From: Spirometra erinaceieuropaei
Taxonomy: Eukaryota > Platyhelminthes > Cestoda > Diphyllobothriidea > Diphyllobothriidae
Length of the DNA: 64,000 bases
Assembly: GCA_902702965.1 (NCBI GenBank)
Contig: CACRXP010000437.1
Location: 268,437 to 332,436 of the forward strand
Direction of reading: 5' to 3'
Shown one piece after another: positions 22,301 to 35,789 of the stretch. The notes under the pieces were generated by a model. The model was given only the letters and a program-made list of their open reading frames with translations, made no database searches and was not told the origin of the DNA. The position numbers and the translations under genes are program-made. Numbering within the stretch: position 1 is the first letter of the stretch; every line of letters begins with the position of its first letter.

Positions 22301-25300
22301 TGGTGACTCAAATTCAAAAGACGCTCGTGCGTCTTCTTTTTCTTGAAATAGCCGGTGACTTGTCTACCCATAGAAACTAAAAAGTGAATGAAAGCAAATT
22401 TTTGGCTATTCAAAATTGAGCAGCCACGGACAGTTCCCAAACCATAAGAAAGAGAAGCACCGTCGTATGCACGCATCTTAGGCGCTGCCGAGTCGTGCTT
22501 TCAAGACTCTTTAGTGACTGAAATACTGTTCTGAGCAATACTTTGTGCTCATCAAAGAGTAACTCACCTGATTTACTTCCTTTTAACACTCACGATTTTG
22601 CTCAAAGAGGTATATATGTAACGGCGACAAATATGCCTTATCTACTGAATTTTCAATCGGGAAATTGCGTTATTATCAAAAATAAATCCTACAACCTCAG
22701 GCACTGGATAGCTTTTATATCGTACAAAAGGTTTGACTGAATCGAGAAATGCGTGCGTAACATATAATTAATCCTATGGAAGGCATTCAACAGCAATAAT
22801 ATTTAACAGCTACCGAAAATGAACCACGGGTTTGAATCCCGGTATCTCTCTAGCGAAAACCATAAAACAAATAGCTAGGCTGTAGTGTTCCCAAAAGTCC
22901 TAGATTCGTTTCCATGTGCTAAGTGCGAAACAGTTTATACTTATATCTTCCATCAAAGCACGATTTGGTCTTTCTTGAATATTTATTTTCGGTAAAGTTT
23001 ATTGCAAATCTAGACTATTGGGCTAAGATTTAAGATCTTTCGGTGAATGTTGACCCAGACAAGGTTTAATCAAGCAATTTCTCTGCATTTTAGAATACCA
23101 GAGATGGACATATAAGCCTGTTAATTAGTTGTGCATCTTTTGGGATCACTGTTTTGGCCTCTGTGTATATATAGCCACGCGGGGAAAGACACATCTTTAC
23201 CCATATCAATACCAATATAACATATTGGGAAAAGCAGAAGCTGTAAAAATATTCACCAGCCGAGCCATTTTCTTTTCGCTAGAAATTCTCGGGAAGGACC
23301 TCTTGAAAAATTACTGCGGACCTCGCGGCAAACGACGTATTTGAAATTAACTTATAAAATACTCCTTGTTTTATTCCTTAGTTCCAATCGGCTATGAAAG
23401 CCTTGCGTGACTGCCGTCACGAAGTAACAGCCAACATCTGAGGAGGTTTTCTGCGTTTTCAGCTTTTATGTTTTGGCCATAAAACGTTAATTTTGTGTAC
23501 CATTCTGGTCATCAGACTATAAATTTAGCCAATAAGGTCTATATGTACACCACAGTGTAGAGGTGGGAGACGCCAGTAATACGTGCAGACTAGCCTTGGA
23601 TATTAAAAAATGTACCTATTTTGGCACTATCTCACTTAACACAAGCTAAGCTAACACAAGTTATGCAAAGGCATAAGCAAATGAGAGTGTGATATATCGT
23701 TAAAATGTTCTATAGTATTGTATTCATGTGATAACATGACGCGTCCGGAATTAACCTTTGGGTGACTTTGCTGAAAATACCGTGCCGACGATAGAAATCC
23801 GCCTGCTAGATCTGGGAGTCCCCCGGGTTCGTGAATGAAGAAGGCGTGCGGGGATTAAAGTGTTGACGAAGGCTGTAGACGACAAGATCCTGAGGTGTGT
23901 TGCCTGTGAAAAATCGAGAACACGAGGAACGAAACTTTATTTTTGCTAACACTCTTGTTCCCAGCGCCAAAGTACTCCACGTGTACGCTTGCTCCGTTTA
24001 AGACATTCCAGTAACAAAGCGCACTGAAATGCCAATGTTTTTTTGGCAGTTTGCATCACCTTAAGTCTGTCAAATGCCATTGTGGTAGGACAAAATGAAA
24101 AGGACTAGGTTTTACGTAACAAGTGAACAAAGTACAGCAAAAGACATGGTTTACATTTACTTAGGACAATTTCGCTCATTATTAGCATTTATCGTCTGAT
24201 GAATGTGCGTGAAGCGCGATTAACTACAGCAAATTCAAAAGCTTCCGGCAATCGGTTTCTCTTTTGATAAAACCATGGCTTTCCCTTTACTTATTTTAAT
24301 ACAAAGTAATAGCCTATCTGCGTCATCAATCACCACATTCCAGTGCGTTTAGTCAGTAATAGTCTCTTCTGTGCGAAGAACGTCCATTGGTGTGCCATTT
24401 GTCGGGGGTTTGAATATTTTGGAGATCAGTAGTATTTCGGTCTCTGGTTTGGTAATGTAAAAGCGAACCGTTATTGAAAGCCACACTTGCGAATTTTCCT
24501 GAAAGAGGCTGCAGGAAACTCAAATTATAATCAATTTACTGACTCGACATTGGAGCGATTCTAGATTTACGTCGGGGTTCTGGTAATGTGCGCCTCCTTG
24601 CAACCATCTGGACAGTGAAAAAGATAGTCGATGGTCACACGTCCCATGGCTTCCCAATGAATAAGTTTATTAAACTTTACCGTCTTTTCCTGAATTGTTT
24701 GCATTGTGATATTGTAGGTCGTAAAATAAGCCTAGCTTTTCTATTTGCATATCTAATGAGACAAACTGACTGGAAAATATATAATATATAATAGTATATT
24801 ATATAATAATATTTGATGTGACATGCCGACAGCTGTATAGTCATTTATGCGTCAGTTGATGATTTATTTTCGTGAAGGGGTCGGTTCAGTTTTATTAGGG
24901 AAAATGCAGACGTACGCCTTTAAACTTCCTATTAAGTACAAATTATCTGAGAAAAAGCTCCGAATAATGGAAAGTTGAGACGCAGATCGTGTATAAAATT
25001 GCATGAAAAAGCGTGTTGTATCCGGTTTTGATCTCAAATTAAGTCATTTACCACTTTATTTGAAATCAGCGCTTGCGATCAAGTAAATGAAAATCAGAAA
25101 TAGGAGTGTAAGTACAAATACCGGTTAACACTTATTAGATGGTATAAAAGTGAGAGCATAACAGGAAGTCCAGGCTAGGATATGGTTTGTAGAAAGGCTA
25201 CTTTCTTCAGGGAGCAATTTTGCTAATGGAAAATAACTGGCAATATTTATTTGAGCTTACTGGAGGAAGAAATAAAAGGATCTGGCGGTGGCTGTTGCGT

Positions 25301-26189
25301 GAGTGTGTTAGCGATGCTTTGAAGAACTGTTTGGAGAAAAATAGGACGATGCAATAACTTTTTGACAATACCTGCAAGGAGGCATCAAGTTTATTTACCA
25401 TTATCATTAAGTGGTAAAAAGTCCTTTTACGTTAGTGACAATATGGAGGATTGAAACTTATGATATTAAAAATTCCTCAAATGTTCAGCTCTTTGTTTGA
25501 TCCAAATGCTCCCCGGCGTACCTCCGGTCATAAACCATATTTTTGTCTAGAGTCGGTTTGTTCCTCTTCCCTTAAAACGGAAATTCATTCATTTCTTGAC
25601 TTGAGATTATCTATAAAGCTGCCATGAAAATGAGTGTAGATGAGTTCCTTGCGCATTCCGGATCGTTTCGGTCGCAATAAACCCACGTACTCCCTATGCC
25701 GCAACCGATTGCCGAAAATTATCATTACCATTACTGATAACATATGTTTAGCTAGTCAGTATGACGTGCTACAGGATCTCGGAAGATTTATATCCGAATT
25801 CTGCTTAAACAGTGGCAAAATATGAAAGTCCAATAGAATGAGATATACAATATGCTTCATCAAATGAAAGTCACTAATAATGAAATAACTGCTACTTGAT
25901 TATTGTCACTATATATCACCAACACACCAATCTAGATACGGGGTAACCCGCTTTCACAGCCGGTCTAAACAAACGGGCAAAGACAGTGAGTGGCCGATTC
26001 CAGAACCACAATTTTGCCGTACTCGGTTTTGCTGAGAGAAAAGATTCAGTAAGAGAATTCATCGCATTTGCAGTTAGCTTATTTTCATCCTGCAGCGTCA
26101 ATTTCCTAACCAATTTGACGGTCGATTCCATTGTCATCATGCCACTCTTAATGGGGTAAAAAGAGAAAAATATTTCATTTTACAAGTGT
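22301..26189. other. No recognisable gene
   Basis: AT-rich with short frames only. 22225-22476 (minus) has a frame directly upstream of the LINE family 1 endonuclease and could be LINE-derived, but no motif supports it. A GGTTTGAATCC-like string near 22830 resembles a tRNA B box but has no partner A box. Confidence 0.4.
24775..24815. repeat. AT-rich palindromic tract
   Basis: Contains TATATAATA and TATTATATA as inverted halves around a one- to three-base centre, within a run of pure A/T. It can form a small hairpin or cruciform. Confidence 0.6.
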
Positions 26190-26440
26190 CCTTGCAAACA
26201 ATTTAACAAAAAATGTTTCCTATTCCCGTATTTAGAAAAGAAATTGACTGGTGATGGGAGAATTAACAGGATTGCGCAATGACCATGCAATTATTATGGG
26301 AACGAGTCAAGTCTCAATTTTTGGATTTCAATCGCATTTCACATTAGCCATCGTAACAGATATATCAACACTGAGCTCTGGCATGCCTATATACGACAAC
26401 AGACATGGCGTATAATAACCTAGAATATTTTTCAAGATTT
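26190..26440 (-). repeat. LINE family 1 3'-end fragment
   Basis: CTATTCCCGTAT, then TGCAATTATTATGGGAACGA, GTCAAGTCTCAATTT and ATACGACAACAGACATGGCG follow the same order as in 26888-27115 (a direct repeat ~700 bp away) and in the LINE at 19355-19480. This is a 5'-truncated copy. It stops where the left arm of the large inverted repeat begins. Confidence 0.7.
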
Positions 26441-26444
26441 TACC

Positions 26445-29020
26445 TGCAGCATCCTTACACATAAAAGGAAAAAAGCAAACAGACGATTCAAACAAGGTCG
26501 TGAGCTGGTAAACACGTCTGTCAATATGCGTCCTATAAGGCTTCTAAAAAGAAAACGCACTTCGACGGACTAGCTGGCGACTATGGTTTACCCTTTGGTT
26601 CTGCTCTGTATCGCGGGGATGTAGGTTGATTTTAAATCTGGACCCAACACTCCTTGCTTAGGAACACATCTGTTTCCCTCAAATAATGCCAGTTCTGAAC
26701 ATTACTAGTAGACGTTTACAGATAGACGTCTACAGAGATCGCAATAAGTTTGACTAGATCAGTTGAATTCAGTTACATTCAATTTAGAAAAAAAAGAACC
26801 ATGAAAAAATACAAGTGACATGGGCAGTCCTAGCAAGTTTTCGAAAAGTTGAAATTAAGACGCATACGCTTAATTTTTAAAGTCCCAGTTCCAAATTACT
26901 TAGCAAAATAATCTATTCCCGTATCCAGAGCACGAATTCATAGATGATCAAGAAATTAACGGCTTTGCATAAAGGCTATGCAATTATTTTGGGAAAGAGT
27001 CAAGTCTCAATTTAGCATTTCAGTCGCCTTTCACACTAGCTATCGTGCCAGAGATGTCAGCAATTGACGTTGGCATGCTCATAAAGAACAACAGATATAC
27101 CGGAAGCCGCGACGCATGGGACTCAGGCAGTTCGCGCCGTCAATTCAGGGAGATGAGGACAGACGACATCAACCAGATTTAGATCATCAAATCGCTTTAC
27201 CGTTAGAAAACGCTGTCTTCGCCAACAACGGAAGGGAGCATTGGGAGGACGGGTTTTAAGATGGAAATATCTGTTTTACGCATGGCAAGTAAAACGACAG
27301 GGTAACAATGAGGAATGAGAAGGAGGATTGAGGCATCTGCAAATTTGCAGGTAAGGAGACGAGTTGTGTGACAGGCACGTAAACGACGAATATAATGGAC
27401 AGGTTTACCAACTTTAAGGAAAAGGATTTCAATTTGAGGCCAGAGCTAAAGCAAGTTACTTTAAAATACGGGTGTGCATAGTGAATACAGTTAATTTTAC
27501 AGTTTCAGACAGTTAGGGATACAGTGTGATTTAGTAAGTTCTATTTATATTTATTCATCTCGCTCGGGCGCACTAAAAGATAGTTTGACTTTGAGAATTC
27601 CAAAACTCTTCCTCTTTTTAGCGAAGGCATAAGTTTAGGCAACGATTTTGTGCTGTTTTCATAAAATACTATTTATTATTTCTGTTAACGTGGGTGGATT
27701 TCAACATACAAATCTTTCTGCCTGCAATACAAAAGTCACTGATGTTATTTAATTGCAGGTCTCTTAATGTTATCTCTTGCAAACTAATGGTGTAGCGGAC
27801 ACAGGATTCATGACTGTAAAAATTATTTTTGAAAATTGCTGCAGCACGCCTAAATTTAACGGTAAGTCTCGGAGTGTCAAGCTTGTAACGCATGAAGAAC
27901 GTCCCCATTCTGTTACTAGGCAAAGGCCTAACAAGCATTTAATTATCAAACAATCTGGCATAACAACGCATATCTGACCTCCTAGATAATAAACTGGACA
28001 GCAGATTTGACTAAAAACGCTTAGACGTACCAACTGGGACTATGTAAATAGAAGTTCTCTGTTTTGCATGCTGTGATAGTCGCAATAGGTCTTCTGAGAA
28101 GATTTTTGACTTTGTCACTGGGATATTTCAAACTGCACAGACATTTTTACAAGTCTTTTGCCCTTGTACAAGATTGCAATCGAGGTAGATGCATTTTATC
28201 TGATACACCAGAGCCTGACCATGACAGATCGGGTTTGAACTTGAACTTGAGAACTTACAAAAATAGCCGGTTCTACAAACTGCTCAATATGAAGGCAAGC
28301 AGCCCGGTTGGTAAAAATGGCAATAGGGCTTTATATGTTGTTGAGATTTGGCTTAATATCTCCTGTGACTTCTCTTAACCAACTACTAAGACGTAATGAA
28401 ACATCAGCAAATATATGAAGGATTATGGGCGTCGATGCGCAAAGTCGCTGCCTGCCGTTCTGATGGCTCTAGATACCTGACCAAACAGCCGTAAAATATG
28501 CCGCAAAATAGTGGGTGGATGGGCGGAACTAACTAACCGCTAGGCCACTGAATTGGCATTACAAATAATGACTATGACTTGGTAAACGGTTTCTGATGTA
28601 TGACTTTTTATTGTTTCTGGTCTAACTGCGTCCCTCTCGTTGCTACTTAGATAGAAGTAAAGGAGTACAGTTTAGGTGCCCGGACGAGAATAAATTCGGT
28701 GTGTCGGTGTGGCCGCTTTTATTGTAGCCTGAACTTTTCTCTTTACAGTTCCATGCTTTTATTTGATGAATTGTGGTGCGCTTCATTATCAGGTTTATAT
28801 AAGAATAAAAACTGTCTGAATAAATGGATCTGAGATTTTACATTCAAACATTTTGGCTTGCAGGCCCGTTGAGGCCAGGATGGCAAGGAAATATCTTGGA
28901 AAGTTTTGCCGAGTAAAACAGCTGACAGTAATACTTAACAATAGATGCAAACAACCGCAGGCAAGGTAACTTCAAGGATATATCTAACCCTCACACCTAT
29001 CTATAAGAACACCAGTCAGG
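26445..29020. repeat. Left arm of large inverted repeat
   Basis: Pairs in inverted orientation with 29369-32008. By eye the arms are identical over the 76 bases nearest the gap, differ at a few per cent over the next few hundred bases, and reach roughly 10-12 % difference toward the outer end (for example 26480-26750 against 31690-31990). Small indels make the right arm about 60 bases longer. The arm contains a LINE family 1 tail (26888-27445), so that insertion predates the duplication. No transposase or other protein domain was recognised in the remaining ~2 kb. Confidence 0.85.
26888..27445 (-). repeat. LINE family 1 3'-end fragment (left arm)
   Basis: Aligns with 19360-19860 over most of its length: GGCATGCTCATAAAGAACAA, GACGCATGGGACTCAGGCAG and CACGTAAACGACGAATATAA correspond to TGGTATGCCGATGTACGACA, GACGCATGGGGCAGGGAGGC and AACGTAAACGACGGTTTTAA. 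No coding blocks remain. Confidence 0.75.
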
Positions 29021-29368
29021 NNNNNNNNNNNNNNNNNNNNNNNNNNNNNNNNNNNNNNNNNNNNNNNNNNNNNNNNNNNNNNNNNNNNNNNNNNNNNNNN
29101 NNNNNNNNNNNNNNNNNNNNNNNNNNNNNNNNNNNNNNNNNNNNNNNNNNNNNNNNNNNNNNNNNNNNNNNNNNNNNNNNNNNNNNNNNNNNNNNNNNNN
29201 NNNNNNNNNNNNNNNNNNNNNNNNNNNNNNNNNNNNNNNNNNNNNNNNNNNNNNNNNNNNNNNNNNNNNNNNNNNNNNNNNNNNNNNNNNNNNNNNNNNN
29301 NNNNNNNNNNNNNNNNNNNNNNNNNNNNNNNNNNNNNNNNNNNNNNNNNNNNNNNNNNNNNNNNNNNN
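29021..29368. other. Assembly gap (348 N)
   Basis: The gap lies exactly at the symmetry centre of the inverted repeat: the base before it and the base after it are mirror partners. The N length may be an estimate. The true content is the unknown spacer between the arms. Confidence 0.99.
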
Positions 29369-32008
29369 CCTGACTGGTGTTCTTATAGATAGGTGTGAGG
29401 GTTAGATATATCCTTGAAGTTACCTTGCCTGCGGTTGTTTGCATCTATTGTTAAGTATTACTGTCAGCTGTTTTACTCGGCAAAACTTTCCAAGATATTT
29501 CCTTGCCATCATGGCCTCAAATGGCCTGCAAACCAAAAGGTTTCAATGTAAAATCTCAGATTCATTTATTCAGACAGTTTTTATTCTTCGATTAACCTAA
29601 TAAATAACAGCAATAATAAAAGCATGGAACTGTAAAGAGAAAAGTTCAGGCTACAATAAAAGCGGCCACACCGACACACCGAATTTATTCTCGTCCGGGC
29701 ACCTAAACTGTACTCCTTTACTTCTATCTAAGTAGCAGCGAGAGGGACGCAGTTAGACCAGAAATTATAAAATCTCATACATCAGAAACCATTTAACATT
29801 TACCAAGTCATAGTCATTATTTATAATGCAATTCAGTGGCCTAGCGGTTAGTTAGTTCCGCCCATCCCCCACTATTTCGCGGCATGTTTTACGGCTGTTT
29901 GGCCAGGTATCTAGAGCCATCAGAACGGCAGGCAGCGACTTTGCGCATCGACGCCCATAATCCTTCATATATTTGCTGATGTTTCATTACGTCTTAGTAG
30001 TTGGTTAAGAGAAGTCACAGGAGATATTAAGCCAAATCTCAACAACATATAAAGCCCTAATGTCATTTTTACCAACCGGGCAGCTTGCCTTCATATTGAG
30101 CAGTTTGTAGAACCGGCTATTTTCGTAAGTTCTCAAGTTTAAGTTCAAAACCGATCTGCCATGGTCAGGCTTAGATGAATTAGATAAAATGCATCTACCT
30201 CGATAGCGAACTTGTACAAAGGCAAAAAGACTTGTAAAAATGTCTGTCCAATTTGAAATATCCCGGTGACAAAGTCAAAAATCTTCTCAAAAGACCTATT
30301 ACGACTATCACAGCATGCAAAACACAGAACTCCTATTTGCATAGTCCCAGTTTGTACGTCTAAGCGTTTTTAGTCAAATTTGCTATCCAGTATATTATCT
30401 AGGAGGTCAGATATGCGTTGTTATGCCAGATTGTTTGGTAATTAAATGCTTGTTAGGCCTTTGCTTAGTAACAGAATGGGGACGTTCTTCATGCGTTAAA
30501 GGCTTCTCACTCCGAGACTAGCAGATAAATTTAGGCGTGCTGAAATCAGGCACCAATTTTTTAAAAAATAATTTTCACAGTCAGGAATCCCGTGTCCGCT
30601 ACACCATTCGTTCGCAAGAGATAACATTGAGAGACCTGCAATTAAATAGCATCAGTGACTTTTGCATTACAGGTAGAAAGATTTATATGTCAAAATCCAC
30701 CCACATTAACAGAAATAATGAATAGTATTTTATGAAAACGGCACAAAATCACTGCCTTTACCTATGCGTTCGCTAAAAAGAGGAAGATTTGGGGAATTCT
30801 CAAAGTCAAACTATCTTTTAGTACGCCCAAGGTAGAAAACTAAATTAAAATAGAACTTACTTAAGCACTCTGAATCCCCAACTATCTAAAACTATAAGTT
30901 AGCTGTATTCACTACGCACACTCCTGTTTTCCGGTAAATCGGTTTTGCTCTGACCTCAAATTGAAACCATTTTCCATAAAATTGGTAAACCTGTTTATTA
31001 AATTCGTCGTTTACGTGCCTGTCACACAACTCGTCTCCGTACCTGCAAATTTGCAGATACCTCAATCCTCCTTCTCATTCCTCATTGTTATCTGGTGGTT
31101 TTATTGGTTAGGCGTAAAAGGGATATTTCCATCTTAAAACCCGTCCTCCCAATGCTCCCTTCCTTTTTTGGCGTTTCTTGTATCCATCTCGATAATATGT
31201 TGGTTAGGACAGCATTTTTTAACGGTCAAGCGATTTGATGATCTAAATCTGGATGATGTCGCCTGTCCTCATCACCCTGAATTGACAGCTCGAACTGCCT
31301 GAGTCCCATGCGTCGCGGCTTCCGGCACATCTGTTGCCGAACATAGGCATGCCAACGCTCAGTTTTGGACATATCTGGTATAGCAGCTAGTGTGAAAAGC
31401 GACTGAAGTGCTGAAATTGATGCGTAACTCGTTCTCATAATAGTTGCTTAGCCTTAACTTGCAAAGCCGTTGATTTCTTTATCATCTATGAATTCGTGTT
31501 CTGGATATGGGAATGGGAGATTATTATGCTAAGTAATTTGTAAATGGAACTTTTAAAATTAAGCGTATTCGTCTTAATTTATACTTTTCGAATGCTTGCT
31601 AGAACTGCATATGTCACTTTTTTTTCATGGTTCTGTTTCTGAATTGGATGTAATTTAAACAAATCTAGTAAACCTATTTATGCAACTAATCTAGTCAAAT
31701 TTATTGCCATCTCTGCAGACGTCTATCTGTAAACGTCTACAAGTAATGCTCAGAACTGGTATTAATTGAGGGAAACAGATGTGTTCCTAGTCAAGGAGTA
31801 TTGATTCCATATTGAAAATCAACCTACACTCCCGCGAAACAGGGCAGAAGTGAAGGGTGAACCATAGTCGCCAGCTAGTCCGTCGAAGTGCGTTTTATTT
31901 TCAGAAGCGTTATTGGACGCATATTGACAAAAGTTTTGACCAGCTCACGACATTATTTGAACCGTCTGTCTGCTTTTTCCTTTTATATGTAAGGATTTGG
32001 TAGTTAAA
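29369..32008. repeat. Right arm of large inverted repeat
   Basis: Inverted partner of 26445-29020. The outermost matching block is GTCGTGAGCTGGT / ACCAGCTCACGAC with TCCTTACA-TAAAAGGAAAAA beyond it; similarity stops at about 32008. It contains the plus-oriented LINE tail at 30940-31545. Plus frame 30537-30725 and its minus counterpart 27669-27938 translate to similar peptides (ITLRDLQLN, NRNN), but each is broken elsewhere. No conserved protein can be claimed. Confidence 0.85.
30940..31545 (+). repeat. LINE family 1 3'-end fragment (right arm)
   Basis: Mirror copy of 26888-27445. TTCGTCGTTTACGTGCCTGT, GAGTCCCATGCGTCGCGGCT and ATCTCTGGATATGGGAATGG-type landmarks appear in reverse order. It is carried in the inverted duplication rather than being an independent insertion. 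Confidence 0.75.
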
Positions 32009-35000
32009 TTTTAAAAAACTCTTGTGCGTTTAATCTGCTACCTGTATTCTTATCTATAAAATATTAGACTTCAGACGGACTAAAAATCAATGGCACGAAC
32101 ACCAAATACAGTATTTTTTGACTTTCCACTGTTAGCGCACTTAATATTTGATGATGTTTGGCCTGTTTTACTAAGTGAATCTTTGCCTACAAAGATTTGA
32201 GCCAATTCCGGTTTTGGTCAGACCGACTTAAATTAGAGCATTTTTTTATTTTGAGAAAATATCACGGAATCTCATAAGTGATTTTATTTTTTTACATACA
32301 TTATGAGGAGAAGAGGCTTCCAAGGACTTGGTTGTTTATGCTAGCATCATGTGGGAAGCATGTTAAAAGTTGACCAGAATCTGCTCGAATCCTGCACATT
32401 CACGAAAATGTCCAACGGCGTATTTAAAGGAACCCGCTGTGCCTTCTTAAATAATGCATTATCTTTTTAATCCTTGCTGTCGTCCTGCCATCATTGTCTG
32501 TGGTATTTTTTACGATAATATCTTAGTTAATTATCCTGAACTCTAGTCAATACTAGCTTTCAAATAAGTGATTTCTTCTTTCTTTACTACTAACCAGAAA
32601 TATTGCGGTATCTCCCTTTCACAGATTATAACTCTATCATTCCGCTTTCACGTCGTTTCGCACGGGAATGTTGGCGTGTTGCAGCAATTAAACAAGCCAG
32701 ATTTCTGCATCTTTTCATAACTTCCTACTGAATTCTAGGACTTATGCTGTAAAAATATATATTTCTTCGTCATATGCGAGCATTTGGAAATTATCAAAAA
32801 CCGGTTCTTTATTGAAGATTTCGTCAAAAATTACGGTGATTACATTTGGCGTACAAATGGTGATTGTCACTGAAAAGTAAACAAATTATATTAATAGTTA
32901 TGCTTTTATTAAGAACCGATATGTCTAAGCTAGGTTACATGCAACTAACCCAAATAAGAACATTTTAAAGCGATGTCAGAGCATTGTATTTTACTGCAAG
33001 GTACTCGACGTTCATAATGGATTTTTAATTCAATGCATATAACAGAAGTAGGTCATACTTTCGGTGAGTGTTTATAGGCTGTGGTTTATTTGAGCAGTCT
33101 TTTAGACTTGTTGAATGCATGGTTCATACTGCTCCTTTGAACTTATTTACTAGTTTCTTGGCGTCAACCGTCTGGTTTAAGTAACTGCATACGGGTTTAT
33201 GCCAAATTCCGTTGTCCTTGTGTTATTACAATACAAGGTTTGAAAGTATTACTAGGTTTACTTGATAAACATATGCTCACGCTTCAGATTGTTCGAGCTG
33301 TGCGAAAAGTGTTCGTTAGTGTTTGCCTTTTAATAGCTTTTCTGTGGCGAAATGTAAAATTAAGCTGCCTTATTATCGAATCGGCCGGCTTTTTTCATTT
33401 AACGACGTATGGCTACAAAATTTAAGGTAACAATTCGGACTAGGTGAACCGACGGGAATACTGAAAACACTGTTAATTAAAAAATTGTCAACTTACGCTA
33501 GAGTTTAAACCGCTTTCAAAGTGTCCCGAAGTATTGCACTGTTCTTTTTTATTTTCTCAGCAATAAACATCTTGAACTCTAAAATCAACATTTTAAATAG
33601 GGTAATTGTTTTGAATTTGCCCTTTCTTTGCCGTAATATCTGTTACCGGTAGCTGTGATCGTTGGCAAGATTCAGTAAAAAGTTCACGCCCTTCACGTCA
33701 TGCGATAGCAAACTTTACGGACTGTCGCATACAGCACTCAGTTAGGCTAAAAATTTGCAAAATTCAAACATAGGTTTCTCATTAACAACCGGCTATTTTG
33801 TATTTCCTAAGGTAAAATATTTCCATTCTTAACATAATCCGGATATGATCTTTTTAAAGAAGCAACCGATTTATCGATCTGTTGGAACAGCATTGCATGG
33901 ATGTTCATCCCACGGGACAGCCATCGGAAAAGCGATAGAAACTGCGTTACGCATGGACAGACAATAGGCGTAGTGGGCATAATACAGCAGCTCTATAAAC
34001 GACAAGCCGGCTTCTAAAATCCTATCAACAAATCAGATTGTCTCATAAAGTGCATCAGACGTCTACAGAAAGATGAGATTTCCGGAAATGACTAAAGTAC
34101 CAAATTGATTTGAGGGTCTGATATAAATGAAAGTTCCATTTTGCCATAGCAGCTGTCTTGGTAAAAAAATGGACATTCAAGCCACACTAGATGCCATTAA
34201 AACATTCAGCGGTTTGCTTTCAATTAGTGGCATAGGTCTCTGAGAACCGAGTAATCTTGTGCAGAAATCTCACAATGCCAATAAACGTCAAGGTTTTCTT
34301 TCGATTGAGTACCTCGACTTTTTAAGCTTTTTCTTAAAAGCAAAAGCTGAAGTAAGCGCCTGAATGAAAACAGAATCCACGTCAATTGGGAGCCTTTAAA
34401 ATCTTGAATGACAAATCATTTGACACTCCATCATGCAGTTTTTGGCTTTCGAAATAAGCCATGTTACTCATGAAATCAACGACAGTTTGACTTCTGCACA
34501 CTTGAAATACTGTGTCCCAAACTGTTACTAAAACCGAATTGGCGTTTGTTCAGCAATAATAAGGCGCAGCCTGTGGGGAACGAATTCAAACCTTTGTTTT
34601 CTATCATAGACAGAAAGAAATAATTAAGCCTTCGTTTTTTTCTCGACCGGTGAATACAAATTTCCTCCTGCCTTAATTTGGTTATCAACACCAGTCATAC
34701 CACACCACATAGTTTGTTTCCTTAGGCGCGACAACCTGTCGCAAGGCAGACCACTGTAGGGGACAGGAAAATAAGCGCTTTTTCATCAGATACGGCGAAA
34801 AAAGACAAAAATTAGTCAGAAAATCAACTTGTATCAATGGTTCTATTGTGCCTTCCAGTATCCTGTTTCAGCTTGCGTTAGATGTTTATTTTGCAGATCC
34901 TGCGCCAAGCCGTGGGAGCACGTTGAATAATACCAGTTGCTAAAAGTTTAAACACATGCCCAACTGTACAGAAAGCTAACTTCATCAATCGACAAAAAGT

Positions 35001-35789
35001 CGCCAAGATTAGAAAGAATCGAGAGCCTGTCAAATTTGTGACGCCATCCCGACGACGGGAACGGCTTTCACTAAGAAACACTATCATAGGTTGCAAGCTA
35101 GGGGGGCCTCCTTCCCATGTGCGCACAGCCATCAAGCTAATGCTAATCCTGACAATCAACGTAAAAGAAGTTGCATCAAGGACAGACACTGTCATTTCCT
35201 TTGGTGGAATGCACGCTTATAAATTCTCATACGCAATTACAAATCATGTACATTGCACGGAAAATAACTTGCCTAAATCCCAAAATATGTATAAATTAAG
35301 GAAAAACTCTGCACTCATTTGGAAACCTGCCCAAACGCATCCACCGGAACACTAAACTGATGATGAGAGACAATTCACGAAACATTACTTCGTTGGATAA
35401 AAATATCCTTTTCGTTTAGAAAAACGTAAGCGCCAAAAAGGCAAACATTTGTGTCAACAGAGCAAACTCAGTTTTGCAAAGTACACAAATCTTTACACGC
35501 AAATAACTGAGTAAATAAAATGGCATAGGGACAATGGCGCCATAAAGGGTCTTCTTTGAACCCATTTGCAGTTCATAATCCCGAAGGATTGATGTATTGT
35601 AAGGTATGGCGCGAAGTTAAATGCGCAATGCCTGATTCAGCGTCTCAGCAGTTTTTGCGATAATCCAACGAAACTTTTCGTTTTTGTATTGCTGAAATGC
35701 AGTCGATTAAATGCACGAAGAAATGGTTTGATTTTGCTGAAAAGGGATATAAGGGAAGTGGAAATTTTCGTGAGGTCCCATGCTGAGAG
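32009..35789. other. No recognisable gene
   Basis: AT-rich. The frames at 34878-35195 (minus) and 35038-35355 (plus) are opposite-strand shadows of ~105 codons each, with no recognisable motif. A CTGATGA...CGAAAC string at 35358-35384 was considered as a hammerhead ribozyme and rejected. Confidence 0.4.

Noticed and set aside
22820..22845. GGGTTTGAATCCCGG resembling a tRNA B box/T-arm
   Set aside because: No A box, acceptor pairing or anticodon arm at the right distance.
28945..29444. Mirror-image open frames running into the gap from both sides
   Set aside because: The frames exist only because N bases are read as open codons. The peptides before the gap are short and unrecognised.
34878..35355. 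Two ~105-codon frames on opposite strands
   Set aside because: They overlap antisense to each other, and neither has motif support.
35358..35384. CTGATGA ... CGAAAC string resembling a hammerhead ribozyme core
   Set aside because: Stem II would have only about three pairs, and no cleavage-site GTC or closing stems could be placed. Treated as chance.
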